Below, piece after piece: positions 5,938-7,531 of a DNA stretch of 7,531 nt. This DNA comes from an uncultured Anaerococcus sp. (GTDB lineage Bacteria > Bacillota > Clostridia > Tissierellales > Peptoniphilaceae): the NCBI GenBank assembly GCA_902465755.1, contig CABQOK010000062.1:1-7531 (forward strand), given 5' to 3'. Made by a program: the position numbers and the translations under genes. A model generated the notes under the pieces. That model did no database searches and had not been told where the DNA came from. It was given only the letters and a program-made list of their open reading frames with translations. Each line of letters begins with the position of its first letter. Positions within the stretch are counted from its first letter, which is position 1.

Positions 5938-7531
5938 TAAATAACACCTCTATCGTAATTTAGATTGTTAGTTTCTTTTCTATTCTGGTAATTTCTTATA
6001 TCTTCATCCGAAAAGACCTGGACTAGGAGGGAGATATGACTAGCAAAGTCTCTACTATCGACTTTAGATGCCTTAGCTGGATAAATCCTACTTATACCTT
6101 CTCTTCTTATAAGCTTAAGCCTATCGCCATTTTCATTTACCATTTCTCCATTTCTAAACTTACAAGTTGCACACCCTTTTAGGCCACACTTCTTGATTGT
6201 AGAAAATGGACAATGGACCATATTCATAAGCTCAATTCTTCCGAAAGCTAGGGCTTCTACATCATAGTTTCTGCCGTTTTGATTTATAGAATCGAATGTC
6301 GCTTCTACCGATGATGAAGTCATCTCAGCGAACTTATCGTAAAAATCGTAGGTGAATTTATTGAAAACATTAAGGTATCTGCCTATCCTAATTTTTATAT
6401 TATTTTCCCTGAATTTATCAACAAAGGCAAGGTCTCTATAGTTATTGAAGACTACACCCTTGATAGATCTTTCCTTAATGAAAGTTATAAGCTCATCTAT
6501 ATCGTAATCTGTGTGAGAGTTAAGGATTAAATAAAGACTAAGGCCAGCATATTTCTTATCATATTCTTCTAGGTAAATATTATCGAAGTCTTTTAGGAGA
6601 CTTGGGCTTATATTAGTATTTTTAAGCTCTGCATTTACTTCCTTCTTGTGGTTTTTCTTTTTACCAACTTCAGGGATTTCTATATCTATCTCATCTCTCC
6701 TAAATGATTTGAGGATTTCTTCTTTAAGCTTAGCAGACCCTTCTCTTCTTAGTCTGTTGATGTCTTTTTTCCTAATAAAGACATCCGGATCCATATCTAT
6801 CTTGATCTTTCTTGCTTTATAGATATCGTCCCCAAACTTGATTAAATTTTCCCTCAAGTCTTCTTCTGTCAGAGAAATCTTCTTAGCCCTTTCTAGATTG
6901 TCATCTGTACTTAGGCTAATTGACTTATCCTCATAGGTCATGGTAATCTCTGCAGGCGCACCTACCTTGGCCCTAAAGTCAATTCTTATCGGAAGATTTT
7001 TATATTCTCCTAGAGCCTTTTCTAAGTTAAGTCCTATCTTTTGGGAATTTAAGATATATACATCAGAGCCTTCCTTGGCGTCTGGATATTGGTTGAGATA
7101 AGTTTTAGAGTTTTTCTTTAGATTTTCGGTCAAGGTATAGGGTAATTTCTTGCCCTTATCTGTGACTATCTCTAGATTATCTCCTAGAAGGAGGTCGGAA
7201 GAATTAATGAAGTACTTTTTATTTCCTTCTTTGATTACTTTCCCCACAGACCTATGCTTGGCATCAGATGAAAGTCTTACATAATCACTCTTTTGTCCAA
7301 AGATAAAGCCCTTGGTGTAGCCTCTGTTTGATATATCTCTTAAATCATTTTTGTCGTAAGAATTTTTATCTATCTTATCCTTATAGCTTTTTACACTAGT
7401 ATAGACATACTCTGGACTTTTCATCCTGCCTTCGATCTTGAAGCAATCTATGCCAATGTCTACTAACTGGTCTATTTCATCTATGACATTTAGGTCTCTC
7501 ATATTAAGGAAATAATAATCATCCAAAGTTT
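5937..7531 (-). CDS. Long U32 'peptidase' family protein (RlhA-like, DUF3656 type), 5' end cut off
   Basis: The frame stays open to the right edge, so the N-terminal part (probably around 200 residues, with the U32 signature and its cysteines) is missing. Numbering from the TTG at 7526, GIDCFKIEGRMKSPEYV (25-41) is the classic end of the U32 barrel. A DUF3656/collagenase-like region follows at about 150-272, ending in the RLRREGSAKLKEEIL helix (258-272), then a basic linker and a second domain. A cysteine cluster (HCP at 438-440, Cys447, Cys452, Cys455) followed by NGDRLKL matches the C-terminal metal-site pattern of this family. Although named peptidases, studied relatives are RNA hydroxylation factors: RlhA for 23S rRNA C2501 and TrhP for tRNA U34, both dependent on iron-sulfur proteins and prephenate. 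Long proteins with DUF3656 resemble RlhA most, but target and reaction here are inferred. It is the first visible gene of the operon. Confidence 0.93.
   Translation of the reverse strand, partial: TLDDYYFLNMRDLNVIDEIDQLVDIGIDCFKIEGRMKSPEYVYTSVKSYKDKIDKNSYDKNDLRDISNRGYTKGFIFGQKSDYVRLSSDAKHRSVGKVIKEGNKKYFINSSDLLLGDNLEIVTDKGKKLPYTLTENLKKNSKTYLNQYPDAKEGSDVYILNSQKIGLNLEKALGEYKNLPIRIDFRAKVGAPAEITMTYEDKSISLSTDDNLERAKKISLTEEDLRENLIKFGDDIYKARKIKIDMDPDVFIRKKDINRLRREGSAKLKEEILKSFRRDEIDIEIPEVGKKKNHKKEVNAELKNTNISPSLLKDFDNIYLEEYDKKYAGLSLYLILNSHTDYDIDELITFIKERSIKGVVFNNYRDLAFVDKFRENNIKIRIGRYLNVFNKFTYDFYDKFAEMTSSSVEATFDSINQNGRNYDVEALAFGRIELMNMVHCPFSTIKKCGLKGCATCKFRNGEMVNENGDRLKLIRREGISRIYPAKASKVDSRDFASHISLLVQVFSDEDIRNYQNRKETNNLNYDRGVI
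5945..5951 (-). promoter_or_regulatory. Strong ribosome binding site of mutS2, inside the U32 gene
   Basis: The minus strand reads AGAGGTG, seven bases before the ATG at 5937-5935, and matches six consecutive bases (GAGGTG) of the full anti-Shine-Dalgarno complement. It lies in the last codons of the U32 gene, whose TAA overlaps the mutS2 ATG by one base, so the two are probably translationally coupled. Confidence 0.8.

Larger units (their letters stand above)
82..7531 (-). other. Probable five-gene operon (U32, mutS2, argS, membrane protein, TPR protein)
   Basis: All five genes share one strand, with junctions of 1-base overlap, 9-base gap, 1-base overlap and 4-base gap. Each downstream gene has its ribosome binding site inside or touching the gene before it. 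I found no internal hairpin followed by a T-run, and the only terminator comes after the last gene. The operon promoter lies to the right of the window; further upstream genes may exist. Confidence 0.85.

Noticed and set aside
7524..7526. TTG at the right edge as the true start of the U32 gene
   Set aside because: The frame is open up to position 7531 with no stop, there is too little sequence for a ribosome binding site, and the protein would begin in the middle of the conserved U32 barrel. It is a truncated gene, not a short one.
1..7531. CRISPR array, insertion sequence, prophage, toxin-antitoxin or tRNA gene
   Set aside because: No spaced repeat series, transposase, terminal inverted repeats, phage genes or cloverleaf-like segment is visible; coding sequence fills all but about the first 81 bases and two short gaps.

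Overview
The window is a compact, one-direction gene cluster from an AT-rich bacterium. All five genes lie on the minus strand and read from right to left. The preference for A/T-ending codons and for AGA, AGG and ATA, the strong AG-rich ribosome binding sites and the family-level look of the proteins suggest a low-GC Firmicute. An anaerobic coccus of the Peptoniphilaceae/Tissierellia type (Anaerococcus-like) is my best guess, but this is inference and not a database match.

In transcription order the layout is: (1) the 3' part of a long U32 'peptidase' family gene with a DUF3656-like region, cut by the right edge of the window; (2) mutS2, complete; (3) argS, complete; (4) a gene for an uncharacterised polytopic membrane protein; (5) a gene for a TPR-repeat protein. 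The junctions are a 1-base overlap (TAATG), a 9-base gap, another 1-base TAATG overlap and a 4-base gap. There is no room for separate promoters or leaders, so the five genes are very probably one translationally coupled operon. A strong hairpin plus T-run terminator sits a few bases after the last stop codon. Immediately beyond it, in the last 29 bases, is a near-consensus sigma-A promoter that must serve a gene outside the window.

The three recognisable genes share a translation theme. Long U32 proteins are linked to RNA hydroxylation, MutS2 in Bacillus splits collided ribosomes, and ArgS charges tRNA-Arg. The last two genes are unassigned, and their tight coupling to this set is the most interesting lead. 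I see no CRISPR array, mobile element, RNA gene or riboswitch, and no gene-free stretch over 100 bases. Most of the window is conserved housekeeping sequence, and I do not see convincing evidence of a new dedicated system.
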